The notes under the pieces were generated by a model that did not search any database, was not told the DNA's origin, and saw only the letters and a program-made list of their open reading frames with translations. A stretch of 64,000 bases of DNA from Pseudomonas sp. AKS31. Its GTDB lineage: Bacteria; Pseudomonadota; Gammaproteobacteria; Pseudomonadales; Pseudomonadaceae. Below are positions 27,907 through 39,963 of this stretch, piece by piece. Made by a program: the position numbers and the translations under genes. The stretch spans positions 895,738 through 959,737 of the forward strand of contig NZ_JAMLFX010000002.1 in NCBI RefSeq assembly GCF_023634765.1. The letters run 5' to 3'. Position 1 is the stretch's first letter. Each line of letters opens with the position of its first letter.

Positions 27907-28188
27907 ATGGCTCAAGCCACTGCCCGCCACATCCTGGTTGCCAGCGAAGACAAGTGCAACGAACTCAAGGCCCAGATCGAAGGCGGCGCCGATTTCGCCG
28001 AAGTCGCCAAGGCCAACTCCACCTGCCCGTCCAGCCGTCAGGGCGGTGATCTGGGTAAGTTCGGTCCTGGCCAGATGGTCAAGGAATTCGACACCGTGGT
28101 CTTCAGTGCGCCAATCAATGTCGTGCAAGGTCCGGTGAAAACCCAGTTCGGTTATCACCTACTGGAAGTCACCAGCCGTCAGGACTGA
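27907..28188 (+). CDS. ppiC: Parvulin-type peptidyl-prolyl cis-trans isomerase
   Basis: A 93-residue single-domain cytosolic parvulin. It has the complete fold: ARHILVASEDKCNELKAQIEGGADFAEVAKANSTCPS, the GGDLGKFGPGQMVKEFDTVVF loop and the C-terminal VQGPVKTQFGYHLLEV strand with the catalytic histidines. It catalyses proline isomerisation during folding. A second, related parvulin lies at 47679. It has its own terminator. Confidence 0.92.
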   Translation: MAQATARHILVASEDKCNELKAQIEGGADFAEVAKANSTCPSSRQGGDLGKFGPGQMVKEFDTVVFSAPINVVQGPVKTQFGYHLLEVTSRQD

Positions 28189-28209
28189 TCCGTCGCCTGA
28201 TTGCTTGCC

Positions 28210-28240
28210 AACGGCCCGCCTTCTGGTGGGCCGTTGTGTT
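28210..28240 (+). terminator. Terminator of ppiC
   Basis: AACGGCCCGCC and GGTGGGCCGTT form an 11-bp stem with one G-U pair and a 4-base loop. The tail GTGTTTC is only weakly T-rich. Confidence 0.65.
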
Positions 28241-28321
28241 TCAGTTACATATACGGCTGGCGACTGACGCGCCTCTCGCGTACAACTTGCGCTTATCGAT
28301 TTCCCGGTTCCAAGGCTGACA

Positions 28322-30190
28322 ATGCGACTGGTTTTTCCCACATTGATGCTCACCGCCCTCGCCCTGCTGACGGGCGCCGCCGGCGCGAACGCTGCGCCGC
28401 AACACGCGCTGACCGTTTATGGCGAACCCGCCAAGTACCCCGCCGGCTTCAGCCACTTCGACTACACCAATCTGCAAGCGCCCAAGGGCGGGACGATGCG
28501 CCGCTCGGCCATCGAGATCGGCCACTTTGACCACGTCCTTCCTTATATAGACAAAGGTATCGGCGTCACGCAGATCGATGGTTTGCTCTATTCGCCACTG
28601 GCCCAGCGTTCGCTGGACGAGCCGTACACCGTCTACGGTCTCGTCGCGCAAAAGATGGAGCGCTCGGACGATGGCCTTTCACTGCGGTTCTTCATCAACC
28701 CCAAGGCACGCTTCGCCGATGGCAAAGCGATCACTGCCGAAGACGTGCGTTACACCTACGATTTATTGATGACCCAGGGCAGCCTGCGTTATCGCACCCA
28801 GTTTGCCGACGTCAAAGGCGTCGAAGTCGAAGCACCGCTGACCGTACGCTTCGACTTCAAGAGCAATGAAAACCGCACCCTGCCACTGGACATCGCGACC
28901 CTGCCGGTATTCCCCGAGCACTGGTGGAAGAGTCGCGATTTCGCCGGCGGCGGCGGTTATGAAGCCCCCCTGGGCAGCGGCCCGTATCGAGTCGGCAAGG
29001 TCGATTCGGGGCGCAGTATCACGTTTGAACGCAACGCCGACTGGTGGGGCAAGGATCTGCCGGTCAGTCGTGGCTTGTACAATTTCGATCATTTCAGCAT
29101 CGAGTACTTCGGTGATACCGATGTCGCCCGCCAAGTGCTGCGCGGTGGCGCCTATGACTACAACCGCGAGTTTTCGGCCACTGGCTACTCGATCGGCTAT
29201 GACAGCCCGGCACTGAGCGACGGACGCCTGCAAAAGGCGCATCTGGCCACCGAGGCGCCACAGTCAGCCCAGGGTTTTGTCTTCAACCTGCAGAAACCCA
29301 TGTTCACCGATCGCCGCGTACGCCAGGCCTTGGCGATGCTCTGGGATTTCGAGTGGAGCAACCGGCAGATGATGCGCGGCATGTATATCCGCCAGCAGAG
29401 CTACTTCTCCAACACGCAACTGGCGGCAAGTGAACTGCCCGATGCACAGGAGCTGAAAATCCTTGAACCGCTGCGTGGCCAGGTTCCCGACGAAGTTTTC
29501 AGCAAAGTCTTCGAAGCGCCGAAAACCGACGGCAGCGGCGTCATCCGTGACAAACAGTTGCAAGCCCTCGACCTGCTCGAACAGGCGGGCTGGAAACCGG
29601 ATGGCGATCAGTTGGTGAATGCTCAGGGCGAGCCATTGAGCTTCACCTTCCTGGTCAGCCAGAACGGCATGGATCGCTTGCTGCTGCCCTACAAGCGCAC
29701 GCTGAAGCAGATAGGTATCGACCTGAACATCCGCCGCATCGACTCTTCGCAATACGTCAATCGCCTGATGAGCCGCGACTACGACATGATCGTCACCGGC
29801 TACCCGGTCAGCACTTCACCGGGGGGCGAGTTGCTCAATTACTTCGGTTCCGCATCGGCCAACGACCCGGGCGCGAACAACTACATGGTGTTGAAAAACC
29901 CTGCCGTGGATACGCTGATCAACGGCCTGATCCGCGCGTCCACGCAGTCCGACATGCTGCATTACGCCCATGCTCTGGATCGGGTGCTGCAATGGAATTA
30001 CTACTGGATTCCCAACTACTATCCACCGGGCACTTCAACCGTCTGGTGGAACCGCTTCGGCATACCGTCGGTGCAAGCCAGCAATGACGAAGCCATCGAG
30101 AGCTGGTGGGAAATCAGCCGCACACCATTGACCAATCAGCAGATGACCGCCGAGAAAATCGCTCGTGGCAGACCCGGAGGGCCGCACTGA
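28322..30190 (+). CDS. yejA: Peptide/microcin C-type ABC transporter substrate-binding protein
   Basis: A 622-residue periplasmic oligopeptide-binding protein of the YejA type. Residues 1-24 form a Sec signal peptide (...[11 protein letters not shown]). [31 protein letters not shown] and [12 protein letters not shown] are typical YejA/SBP family 5 blocks. The Yej system imports peptides and, in E. coli, microcin C. Pseudomonas relatives import peptidyl nucleoside antibiotics. Its TGA overlaps the next start (TGATG). Only one binding protein gene is present here. Confidence 0.92.
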   Translation: MRLVFPTLMLTALALLTGAAGANAAPQHALTVYGEPAKYPAGFSHFDYTNLQAPKGGTMRRSAIEIGHFDHVLPYIDKGIGVTQIDGLLYSPLAQRSLDEPYTVYGLVAQKMERSDDGLSLRFFINPKARFADGKAITAEDVRYTYDLLMTQGSLRYRTQFADVKGVEVEAPLTVRFDFKSNENRTLPLDIATLPVFPEHWWKSRDFAGGGGYEAPLGSGPYRVGKVDSGRSITFERNADWWGKDLPVSRGLYNFDHFSIEYFGDTDVARQVLRGGAYDYNREFSATGYSIGYDSPALSDGRLQKAHLATEAPQSAQGFVFNLQKPMFTDRRVRQALAMLWDFEWSNRQMMRGMYIRQQSYFSNTQLAASELPDAQELKILEPLRGQVPDEVFSKVFEAPKTDGSGVIRDKQLQALDLLEQAGWKPDGDQLVNAQGEPLSFTFLVSQNGMDRLLLPYKRTLKQIGIDLNIRRIDSSQYVNRLMSRDYDMIVTGYPVSTSPGGELLNYFGSASANDPGANNYMVLKNPAVDTLINGLIRASTQSDMLHYAHALDRVLQWNYYWIPNYYPPGTSTVWWNRFGIPSVQASNDEAIESWWEISRTPLTNQQMTAEKIARGRPGGPH

Positions 30191-31251
30191 TGTGGGGTTA
30201 CATACTGCGGCGTCTGCTGCTGATCATCCCGACGCTGGTGATCATTCTGCTGGTCAATTTCGTGATCATTCAGGCCGCGCCCGGCGGTCCGGTAGAACAG
30301 GCCATTGCCCACCTGCAAGGGATCGGCGGCGCCAGTGTCGGTGGCGGCGCCAGCGAAACCATGAGCGGTACTTCCCGCGCCAGTCGCGGTCTCGATCCGC
30401 AACTGATCAAGGACATCGAAAAACAGTACGGTTTCGACAAACCGGCCCATGAGCGCCTGTGGTTGATGCTGAAGAACTACGCACAACTGGATTTCGGCAA
30501 AAGCTTTTTCCGTGGCGCGACAGTCACCGACCTGATCCTGGAAAAAATGCCGGTGACCATTTCCCTCGGGCTATGGGCGACGCTGATCACCTATCTGGTG
30601 TCGATCCCGCTGGGGATCCGCAAGGCCGTGCACCATGGCAGTCATTTCGATATCTGGAGCAGCACGGCGATCATCATCGGCTACGCGATGCCGGCGTTTC
30701 TGTTTGCGATGTTCCTGATCGTGGTGTTTGCCGGCGGCACGTCATTGAACTGGTTTCCGGTGCGTGGTCTGGTCTCGGACAACTTCGAATCACTGTCGAC
30801 TCTCGGCAAGATTGCCGACTACTTCTGGCATCTGGTGCTGCCGGTGACGGCGCTGGTGATCGGCGGTTTCGCCACACTGACCATCCTGACGAAAAACTCG
30901 TTTCTCAATGAAATCACCCGCCAGTATGTGGTGACCGCTCGCGCCAAAGGTCTGAGCGAGCGTCGCGTGCTGTACGGGCATGTGTTCCGCAACGCGATGC
31001 TGCTGGTGGTGTCCGGCATCCCTCAGGCGTTCATCAGTGTGTTCTTCGCCGGTTCCTTGCTGATCGAAGTGATCTTCTCCCTCGACGGCCTCGGGCGTAT
31101 GAGCTACGAAGCCGCGGTTTCACGGGACTACCCGGTGGTGTTTGGTTCGCTGTTCATCTTCACGCTCTTCGGCCTGCTGATAAAACTGGTGGGCGACCTG
31201 TGCTACACGCTGGTCGACCCGCGCATAGACTTCGCCGCGAGGAACGCCTGA
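30190..31251 (+). CDS. yejB: Microcin C/peptide ABC transporter permease YejB
   Basis: A 353-residue inner-membrane permease with six hydrophobic segments, beginning [16 protein letters not shown]. It carries the permease EAA loop ([26 protein letters not shown]). The start ATG at 30190 overlaps the yejA stop. An insertion-like Gly/Ser segment ([17 protein letters not shown]) follows the first membrane helix, as in other YejB. Confidence 0.93.
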   Translation: MWGYILRRLLLIIPTLVIILLVNFVIIQAAPGGPVEQAIAHLQGIGGASVGGGASETMSGTSRASRGLDPQLIKDIEKQYGFDKPAHERLWLMLKNYAQLDFGKSFFRGATVTDLILEKMPVTISLGLWATLITYLVSIPLGIRKAVHHGSHFDIWSSTAIIIGYAMPAFLFAMFLIVVFAGGTSLNWFPVRGLVSDNFESLSTLGKIADYFWHLVLPVTALVIGGFATLTILTKNSFLNEITRQYVVTARAKGLSERRVLYGHVFRNAMLLVVSGIPQAFISVFFAGSLLIEVIFSLDGLGRMSYEAAVSRDYPVVFGSLFIFTLFGLLIKLVGDLCYTLVDPRIDFAARNA

Positions 31252-32273
31252 TGTTCAAGCTCTCGCCTCTGGGCCGTCGGCGCTTCGAGCGCTTCAGGAA
31301 AAACCGCCGTGGCTGGTGGTCGCTATGGCTGTTTATCGGCCTGTTCGTGGTGACACTGGGCGGTGAATTGATCGCCAATGACAAGCCTTTGGTCGTCAGT
31401 TATCAGGGCCAGTGGTACTTCCCGGTGTTCAAGCGCCACACCGAGCAGGAATTCGGCGGGCAACTGCCGTTCCAGGCCGATTATCGCAGCGACTATGTGC
31501 AGAACCTGATTCGCAAGGACGGTGGCTGGCTGCTGTTCCCGCCCATTCCGTTCAGCGACGACACGCCGAATTACGACCTCAACAAACCGGCCCCGAGCCC
31601 GCCGACGTCGGTCAACTGGCTGGGCACTGACGATCAGGCGCGGGATGTGCTGGCGCGGGTGATTTTCGGCGCACGGGTGTCGATCCTGTTTGCCTTGATG
31701 CTGACCTTTGTCAGCGCTCTGATCGGCATTGCCGCCGGTGCATTGCAGGGCTACTACGGCGGCTGGGTCGACCTGCTCGGGCAACGTTTACTGGAAGTCT
31801 GGTCGGGGCTGCCGGTGTTGTACCTGCTGATCATCCTCTCGGGTTTCGTCGAGCCGAATTTCTGGTGGCTGCTGGGGATCATGGCGCTGTTTTCATGGCT
31901 GGCGCTGGTGGATGTGGTGCGCGCCGAGTTCCTGCGTGGGCGCAACCTGGAGTACGTCAAAGCCGCCCGCGCGTTGGGCCTGAGCGATCGCAAGGTGATC
32001 TTTCGGCACATTCTGCCCAACGCCATGAACGCAACACTGAGCTACTTGCCGTTCATTCTGACCGGGGCGATTTCCACCCTCACCGCGCTGGATTTTCTCG
32101 GTTTCGGCATGCCCGCCGGCAGCGCCTCGTTGGGTGAATTGATCGGTCAGGGTAAACAGAATCTGCAAGCACCGTGGCTCGGGTTGACGGCGTTTTTCAC
32201 CCTGGCGCTGATCCTTTCTTTATTGGTGTTCATCGGCGAAGCGTTACGTGACGCGTTCGACCCTCGATCCTGA
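31251..32273 (+). CDS. yejE: Microcin C/peptide ABC transporter permease YejE
   Basis: A 340-residue permease starting [18 protein letters not shown]. It has the YejE-type N-terminal periplasmic loop (FGGQLPFQADYRSDYVQNLI) and the EAA loop EYVKAARALGLSDRKVIFRHILPNAM. The ATG overlaps the yejB stop by one base (TGATG). Confidence 0.93.
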   Translation: MFKLSPLGRRRFERFRKNRRGWWSLWLFIGLFVVTLGGELIANDKPLVVSYQGQWYFPVFKRHTEQEFGGQLPFQADYRSDYVQNLIRKDGGWLLFPPIPFSDDTPNYDLNKPAPSPPTSVNWLGTDDQARDVLARVIFGARVSILFALMLTFVSALIGIAAGALQGYYGGWVDLLGQRLLEVWSGLPVLYLLIILSGFVEPNFWWLLGIMALFSWLALVDVVRAEFLRGRNLEYVKAARALGLSDRKVIFRHILPNAMNATLSYLPFILTGAISTLTALDFLGFGMPAGSASLGELIGQGKQNLQAPWLGLTAFFTLALILSLLVFIGEALRDAFDPRS

Positions 32274-32282
32274 AGCGTGGCC

Positions 32283-33857
32283 ATGACTGACAACCTGATT
32301 GAAATCCGTAATCTCAACGTTGCCTTCCATGACCAGACCGTGGTGCGCGACCTGTGCCTGGACATCCGCCCCGGCGAGTGCCTGGCGCTGGTCGGTGAAT
32401 CGGGCTCGGGCAAATCGGTGACCGCCCATTCGATCCTGCAATTGCTGCCCGAAAGCGAAGCGCAAACCACAGGCAGCATTCGCTATCGCGGACAGGAACT
32501 GATCGGCGCCGACCCGAAGGTCTTGCGCGAACTGCGTGGCAACCGCATCGCCATGATCTTTCAGGAACCGATGACCTCGCTGAATCCGCTGCACACCATC
32601 GAAAAACAGATCGGCGAAACCCTGCTGCTCCACCGCGGCCTCGGCGGCAAAGCGGCGCAGGCGCGGATCCTCGAACTGCTCGGACTGGTGGGCATCCAGA
32701 AACCCAAGGAACGCCTCAAGGCTTACCCGCATCAGCTCTCTGGCGGACAACGACAACGGGTGATGATCGCCATGGCCCTGGCCTGCGAACCGGAATTGTT
32801 GATTGCCGACGAACCGACTACCGCGCTCGACGTGACGGTGCAGCGCAAAATCCTGCTGCTGCTCAAATCCCTGCAACAACGTCTGGGCATGTCGCTGCTG
32901 CTGATCAGCCATGACCTCAATCTGGTGCGCAGCATTGCCCAACGGGTATGCGTGATGAAGGCCGGGGAAATCGTCGAGCAGGCGCCCTGCGAAACCCTGT
33001 TCACCGAACCGAAACATCCTTACAGCTGCGTGCTGCTCAACGCTGAACCCGAAGGCGAAGCCCTGCCCCGGGATGAGCGCGAAAACGTGCTGGAGGTCGA
33101 TAACCTGAAGGTTGAGTTTGTCGTCGGCGGCGGTTTGTTTCAGCGCAAGCAATACCTGCGGGCGGTGGATGGCATCAGCCTCAGTATCCAGCGTGGCAAG
33201 ACATTGGGCATCGTCGGCGAGTCGGGTTCGGGCAAGTCGACGCTGGGTCAGGCGATCCTGCGGCTGCTCGATTCCGAAGGCAGTATCCGCTTCCAGGGCG
33301 AAGCGCTCGACGGTCTCAATCAGAAGCAAATGCGCCCGTGGCGCCGCCAGATGCAAGTGGTCTTTCAGGATCCGTTCGGCAGCCTCAGCCCGCGCATGTC
33401 GGTCGCGCAGATCATCAGCGAAGGTCTGGAAGTGCACTGCGACTCGACGGCTGACGAATGCGATGAGCAAGTGATCCGCGTGCTGAAAGAGGTCGGCCTC
33501 GATCCGCAAAGTCGCCATCGCTATCCCCACGAATTCTCCGGTGGTCAGCGCCAACGCATCGCCATCGCCCGGGCTCTGGTACTGAAACCGGCGCTGATTC
33601 TGCTCGACGAACCGACGTCGGCGCTGGACCGCACGGTGCAGAAACAAGTGGTCGCCCTGCTCCGCCAGCTTCAGGAAAAACACGGTTTGACCTATCTGTT
33701 CATCAGCCACGACCTGGCGGTGGTACGCGCGCTGGCCCACGACATGATCGTGATCAAGGACGGCAAAGTGGTCGAGCGTGGCGCCAGCCATGATGTGTTT
33801 GATGCGCCGCAGCATCCGTACACCAAAGAGCTGTTGGCGGCGGCGCATCCGGGGTAG
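32283..33857 (+). CDS. yejF: Microcin C/peptide ABC transporter ATPase YejF
   Basis: A 524-residue protein with two fused ABC domains. First: [36 protein letters not shown]. Second: [36 protein letters not shown]. Both oligopeptide-type C-terminal extensions ([25 protein letters not shown]) are visible. I chose ATG 32283 over the GTG at 32277. It is the last gene of yejABEF, and a REPIN follows. Confidence 0.94.
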   Translation: MTDNLIEIRNLNVAFHDQTVVRDLCLDIRPGECLALVGESGSGKSVTAHSILQLLPESEAQTTGSIRYRGQELIGADPKVLRELRGNRIAMIFQEPMTSLNPLHTIEKQIGETLLLHRGLGGKAAQARILELLGLVGIQKPKERLKAYPHQLSGGQRQRVMIAMALACEPELLIADEPTTALDVTVQRKILLLLKSLQQRLGMSLLLISHDLNLVRSIAQRVCVMKAGEIVEQAPCETLFTEPKHPYSCVLLNAEPEGEALPRDERENVLEVDNLKVEFVVGGGLFQRKQYLRAVDGISLSIQRGKTLGIVGESGSGKSTLGQAILRLLDSEGSIRFQGEALDGLNQKQMRPWRRQMQVVFQDPFGSLSPRMSVAQIISEGLEVHCDSTADECDEQVIRVLKEVGLDPQSRHRYPHEFSGGQRQRIAIARALVLKPALILLDEPTSALDRTVQKQVVALLRQLQEKHGLTYLFISHDLAVVRALAHDMIVIKDGKVVERGASHDVFDAPQHPYTKELLAAAHPG

Positions 33858-33895
33858 GCATAATCGGGGATCGACGTGGAGCCGAGTCACGGCCA

Positions 33896-33984
33896 TCGCT
33901 GGCAAGCCAGCTCCCACAAGGGGCTGCGGCGTCCACGACATGTGTATACGACCGAGAACCCTGTGGGAGCTGGCTTGCCAGCGA
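33896..33984. repeat. REPIN, family with GCTGGCTTGCCAGC core
   Basis: Two 23-base REP units in inverted orientation (33896-33918 and 33962-33984), each containing the palindromic core GCTGGCTTGCCAGC, are separated by 43 bases. The same doublet occurs at 49088-49176. It sits between yejF and hbcR. Confidence 0.9.
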
Positions 33985-34026
33985 AGAGGCCCGCATCAAC
34001 TACTCAAATTCCGGACCAGCCGCCAG

Positions 34027-35433
34027 ATGAACACCACCGAAAGCCTCAAGGACTACCAACGGGTTCGCACCCTGGCGATCCGTTCGCTGTTCGAGATCAT
34101 TGAACAATCCAGCGAAGGCACGGTGATTGTCGACCGCGACGCCAACATCGTCTGGATGAACGAGCGTTACGCCCGGCGCTTCGGTCTTGAATCGGCGGCA
34201 GGCGCGATCGGCAAGCCGTGTGAGAGCGTGATCCCCGGCAGTCTGTTACGCGAGGTTGTGCGTACCGGGCGGCCCATTCTTCTCGATATGCAGGACACCC
34301 CGAAAGAGCCTTTGGTGGTGATGCGTCTGCCGATTCACGATGACGCCGGCACGGTAATCGGCGCGATCGGTTTTGCCCTGTTCGACGAGTTGCGCACCCT
34401 GTCGCCGATGCTCAAACGCTACTTGAGCATGCAGGAAGAACTGGCTTCGACCCGCTCTCTGTTGCGCGCCCGGCAGACCAAATACAACTTTGCCCATTTC
34501 ATCGGCACCAGCGCCGCCAGCCTCGAAGTCAAACGCCGTGCCCGGCGCAGTGCCAGCGCCGAGTCGCCGGTGTTGCTGCTCGGCGAAACCGGCACCGGCA
34601 AAGAGCTGCTGGCCCAGGCGATTCACAGTGCCTCGCCACGGGCACACAAAGCATTCGTCAGCATCAACAGCGCGGCGATTCCCGAGGCACTGCTGGAGGC
34701 GGAATTTTTCGGCACCGCGCCGGGCGCGTTCACCGGCGCCGACCGCAAGGGGCGCACCGGCAAATTGCAGATCGCCCAGGGCGGCACGCTGTTTCTTGAC
34801 GAGATTGGCGACATGCCGCTGCCCTTGCAGAGCAAACTGCTGCGCGTGTTGCAGGAAAAGGAATTCGAACCGGTTGGCTCCAACGAGGTGATTCAAAGCG
34901 ATGTCCGCGTGATTGCCGCCACCTCGACCGATCTGCAAGCGGCGATCAAACGCGGCGAGTTCCGCGCCGACTTGTACTACCGCCTCAATGTGCTGCCGAT
35001 TCAGGTACCGCCGTTACGTGAACGCCTCGATGATTTACCGGCGCTCAGCGAAGCGATTCTGGAGGAGCTGCGCAGCCAGCACGAGCTGCACCGGGATGCA
35101 CTGGCGTTACTCGGTCAGCACGCCTGGCCGGGGAACATTCGCGAACTGCGTAATGTGCTCGAACGGGCGGCGTTGCTCAGTGATGACTTGATGCTGACCG
35201 AGCAGGATATTCGTGCAGCGATTGGCACATTGACGCCGGTTGAGCGTGCCTCGGTGCCGACGATAGAGGCGCTGGCTGACGAGACGTTTGCCCAAGCGCG
35301 GGAGCGGTTTGATCGGCAGTTGATTCAGTCTGTGCTTGCGCAGTGTGCGGGGAACGTGCCGGAGGCGGCGGCTCGGCTGGGGCTGGGGCGGTCGACGCTG
35401 TACAAGAAAATGGTGGCGTTGGGAATCGCCTGA
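34027..35433 (+). CDS. hbcR: Sigma-54-dependent regulator of 3-hydroxybutyrate catabolism
   Basis: A 468-residue enhancer-binding protein. It has an N-terminal PAS domain (about 15-130), an AAA+ domain (about 155-390) with Walker A GETGTGKE, the sigma-54 contact loop GAFTGA and Walker [12 protein letters not shown], and a Fis-type helix-turn-helix at the end ([20 protein letters not shown]). I chose ATG 34027. It lies directly upstream of transporter, dehydrogenase and acetoacetyl-CoA synthetase genes, matching P. aeruginosa HbcR. A sigma-54 promoter precedes the next gene. The signal is probably 3-hydroxybutyrate sensed by the PAS domain, by analogy. Confidence 0.88.
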   Translation: MNTTESLKDYQRVRTLAIRSLFEIIEQSSEGTVIVDRDANIVWMNERYARRFGLESAAGAIGKPCESVIPGSLLREVVRTGRPILLDMQDTPKEPLVVMRLPIHDDAGTVIGAIGFALFDELRTLSPMLKRYLSMQEELASTRSLLRARQTKYNFAHFIGTSAASLEVKRRARRSASAESPVLLLGETGTGKELLAQAIHSASPRAHKAFVSINSAAIPEALLEAEFFGTAPGAFTGADRKGRTGKLQIAQGGTLFLDEIGDMPLPLQSKLLRVLQEKEFEPVGSNEVIQSDVRVIAATSTDLQAAIKRGEFRADLYYRLNVLPIQVPPLRERLDDLPALSEAILEELRSQHELHRDALALLGQHAWPGNIRELRNVLERAALLSDDLMLTEQDIRAAIGTLTPVERASVPTIEALADETFAQARERFDRQLIQSVLAQCAGNVPEAAARLGLGRSTLYKKMVALGIA

Positions 35434-35485
35434 ATCTCTAAATAGAGACAAGGATCTCTTTCTGTGGATGGATTGCTTGAAGATC

Positions 35486-35566
35486 AAAAGATCGCAGCCT
35501 TCGGCAGCTCCTACAGGGAAATTTTCGTCTTCGCACTGTAGGAGCTGCCGAAGGCTGCGATCTTTT
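35486..35566. repeat. REP inverted pair, GTAGGAGCTGCCGAAGGCTGCGATC family
   Basis: A 31-bp perfect inverted repeat (35486-35516 and 35536-35566) with a 19-base loop. The sequence is a well-known P. fluorescens-group repeat type. It lies just after hbcR and could terminate transcription. Confidence 0.9.
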
Positions 35567-35657
35567 CGGCCCAACTCGGTCTCCAAAACGAGACAGAACA
35601 TCTGAAAACTTTTCGCCATAGCCAATAATATTCATATATTTCAAAAGCTTAGATATC

Positions 35658-35673
35658 TGGCACAGATCTCGCT
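35658..35673 (+). promoter_or_regulatory. Sigma-54 promoter of the 3-hydroxybutyrate operon
   Basis: TGGCAC-N5-TCGCT matches the -24/-12 consensus TGGCAC-N5-TTGCW, with GG and GC separated by 10 bases. It is 57 bases before the transporter start and immediately downstream of the sigma-54 activator gene. Confidence 0.8.
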
Positions 35674-35729
35674 ATAGCCTCTCCACACCCGTTTCACCCA
35701 CAAAAATAACAATTCTGGAGAGACACACC

Positions 35730-37121
35730 ATGAGTGTGATCATTGCCTTGGCAGCCCTGGCGCTGCTGATGCTCGCCGCCTACCGTGGCTACAGCGTTAT
35801 CCTCTTCGCCCCGATTGCCGCCCTCGGCGCAGTCCTGCTCACCGACCCTTCCGCCGTCGCCCCCGCGTTCACCGGGGTGTTCATGGAGAAAATGGTCGGC
35901 TTCATCAAACTGTATTTTCCTGTGTTTCTGCTTGGCGCCGTGTTCGGCAAGTTGATCGAACTGTCCGGATTCTCCCGTTCGATTGTCGCGGCGGCCATTC
36001 GCCTGCTCGGTACCAAGCAAGCGATGCTGGTGATCGTGCTGGTCTGTGCCCTGCTCACTTATGGCGGCGTGTCGCTGTTCGTGGTGGTCTTCGCGGTTTA
36101 TCCGTTTGCCGCCGAGATGTTCCGCCAGAGCAATATCCCCAAGCGCTTGATCCCGGCGACCATTGCCCTCGGCGCTTTCTCGTTCACCATGGACGCCCTG
36201 CCCGGCACGCCGCAGATCCAGAACATCATCCCCAGTACCTTTTTCAACACCACCGCGTGGGCGGCGCCGTGGCTGGGGGTGATCGGCACGATTTTCGTGT
36301 TCTGCGCCGGCATGCTGTTTCTGCAGCGTCAACGCAACAAGGCCCAGCGTGCTGGCGAAGGCTACGGCACCGAATTGCGCAACGAACCGGAAACCGCCGA
36401 GGATCTGAAGCTGCCGAACCCATGGATTGCGCTGTCGCCGTTGCTGGCGGTGGGCATCATGAACCTGCTGTTCACCCAATGGATTCCGCAGTGGTACGGC
36501 AAGACCCACAGCCTCGCGTTGCCGGGCATGGCGGCTCCGGTCACCACCGAGATCGCCAAACTGACGGCGATCTGGGCGGTGCAGGCGGCGTTGCTGGTCG
36601 GCATTCTGATGGTGCTGGCATTCGGCTTTAAGGCGATTCGCAGCAAGCTTGCCGAAGGCAGCAAAAGCGCGGTGAGCGGCGCGTTGCTGGCGGCGATGAA
36701 CACCGCTTCCGAGTACGGCTTCGGCGCGGTGATCGCGTCGCTGCCAGGCTTTCTGGTGCTGGCGGACTGGCTCAAGCAGATTCCCGATCCGCTGGTCAAC
36801 GAAGCTATCACCGTGACCCTGCTTGCCGGTATCACCGGTTCCGCGTCGGGCGGCATGAGCATTGCGCTGGCGGCGATGTCCGAGCAGTTCATCAGTGCAG
36901 CCCACGCGGCGAATATTCCGCTGGAAGTGCTGCACCGCGTCGCCGCAATGGCCAGCGGCGGCATGGACACCCTGCCGCACAACGGCGCGGTCATCACCTT
37001 GCTCGCGGTCACGGGCCTGACCCACCGCGAAGCCTATAAAGACATTTTCTGTATTACGCTGATCAAGACCCTGGCGGTTTTCGTAGTGATCGGCACTTTC
37101 TACGCCACTGGCATTGTGTGA
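35730..37121 (+). CDS. GntP-family permease, probable 3-hydroxybutyrate transporter
   Basis: A 463-residue permease with about 12 hydrophobic segments and the GntP-type motif region SFTMDALPGTPQIQNIIPSTFF and SGGMDTLPHNGAVITLL. GntP members carry gluconate and small carboxylates. Here, between hbcR and bdhA and behind a sigma-54 promoter, import of 3-hydroxybutyrate is the likely role (as for its P. aeruginosa counterpart). GGAGAG lies 8 bases before the ATG. Confidence 0.87.
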   Translation: MSVIIALAALALLMLAAYRGYSVILFAPIAALGAVLLTDPSAVAPAFTGVFMEKMVGFIKLYFPVFLLGAVFGKLIELSGFSRSIVAAAIRLLGTKQAMLVIVLVCALLTYGGVSLFVVVFAVYPFAAEMFRQSNIPKRLIPATIALGAFSFTMDALPGTPQIQNIIPSTFFNTTAWAAPWLGVIGTIFVFCAGMLFLQRQRNKAQRAGEGYGTELRNEPETAEDLKLPNPWIALSPLLAVGIMNLLFTQWIPQWYGKTHSLALPGMAAPVTTEIAKLTAIWAVQAALLVGILMVLAFGFKAIRSKLAEGSKSAVSGALLAAMNTASEYGFGAVIASLPGFLVLADWLKQIPDPLVNEAITVTLLAGITGSASGGMSIALAAMSEQFISAAHAANIPLEVLHRVAAMASGGMDTLPHNGAVITLLAVTGLTHREAYKDIFCITLIKTLAVFVVIGTFYATGIV

Positions 37122-37128
37122 GGTATTC

Positions 37129-37902
37129 ATGACGACTCTTTCCGGCAAGACCGCGCTGGTGACCGGTTCCACCAGCGGCATTGGTCTGGGCATCGCACTG
37201 AGCCTGGCCAAGGCTGGCGCGAATCTGATTCTCAACGGGTTTGGCGATGCGTCTCAAGTCATCGCCGAAGTCGCGCAGTTCGGCGGCAAGGTCGGCCATC
37301 ATCCTGCCGATGTCAGTGATCCGGCACAGATTGCCGACATGATTGCTTACGCCGAGCGCGAGTTCGGCGGTGTCGACATTCTGGTCAACAACGCCGGCAT
37401 CCAGCATGTCGCCGCCGTGGAAGAATTCCCCATCGAGCGCTGGGATTCGATCATTGCCATCAACCTGTCTTCGGTGTTTCACAGCACGCGCCTGAGCCTG
37501 CCGGGGATGCGCGCCAAGGGCTGGGGGCGGATCATCAATATTGCGTCGGTGCATGGCCAGGTCGGTTCGACCGGCAAAGCGGCGTATGTCGCCGCCAAGC
37601 ACGGCGTGATCGGCCTGACCAAAGTGGTCGGCCTGGAAACCGCGACCAGCAACGTCACCTGCAACGCGATCTGCCCGGGCTGGGTGCTGACGCCGCTGGT
37701 GCAGAAGCAGATCGATGACCGTGCGGCCAAAGGCGTCGACCCGCAACAGGCGCAGCATGATCTGCTGGCCGAGAAGCAACCGTCGCTGGAGTTCGTGACG
37801 CCGCAGCATCTGGGCGAACTGGTGCTGTTCCTGTGCAGCGAGGCCGGCAGCCAGGTGCGCGGGGCGGCGTGGAATATTGATGGTGGCTGGCTGGCCCAAT
37901 AG
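37129..37902 (+). CDS. bdhA: 3-hydroxybutyrate dehydrogenase
   Basis: A 257-residue short-chain dehydrogenase that oxidises 3-hydroxybutyrate to acetoacetate with NAD. It shows the cofactor motif TGSTSGIGLGIA, the NNAGIQHVA strand, the catalytic Tyr-Lys pair in YVAAKHGVIGLTKVVGLE, and CNAICPGWVLTPLVQKQI, which is characteristic of this enzyme. I chose ATG 37129 (MTTLSGK) rather than the upstream in-frame ATG at 37114. It follows the permease by 7 bases. Confidence 0.95.
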   Translation: MTTLSGKTALVTGSTSGIGLGIALSLAKAGANLILNGFGDASQVIAEVAQFGGKVGHHPADVSDPAQIADMIAYAEREFGGVDILVNNAGIQHVAAVEEFPIERWDSIIAINLSSVFHSTRLSLPGMRAKGWGRIINIASVHGQVGSTGKAAYVAAKHGVIGLTKVVGLETATSNVTCNAICPGWVLTPLVQKQIDDRAAKGVDPQQAQHDLLAEKQPSLEFVTPQHLGELVLFLCSEAGSQVRGAAWNIDGGWLAQ

Positions 37903-37965
37903 CACAGCCATTCCCCCTCTGTGGGTGCGCTCGACCTTGTGCATGAATAAAACAAGAGGCAAACA

Positions 37966-39921
<1,956 letters not shown>

Positions 39922-39925
39922 ACCC

Positions 39926-39958
39926 GGTGCTGACGCGTTGACAACAAGCGTCAGCGCC
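39926..39958. terminator. Hairpin between convergent genes
   Basis: GGTGCTGACGC and GCGTCAGCGCC pair over 11 bp (one G-U) with an 11-base loop, between acetoacetyl-CoA synthetase and the toxin-like gene. No clear T-run. Confidence 0.5.
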
Positions 39959-39963
39959 TGGCG

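Noticed and set aside
32244..33941. A 565-residue minus-strand frame opposite yejF
   Set aside because: It mirrors a clear two-domain ATPase gene, has no family motif and is a GC-bias shadow.
35694..37235. A 513-residue minus-strand frame opposite the GntP-type permease
   Set aside because: His/Gln/Arg-rich low-complexity product, antisense to a real permease.
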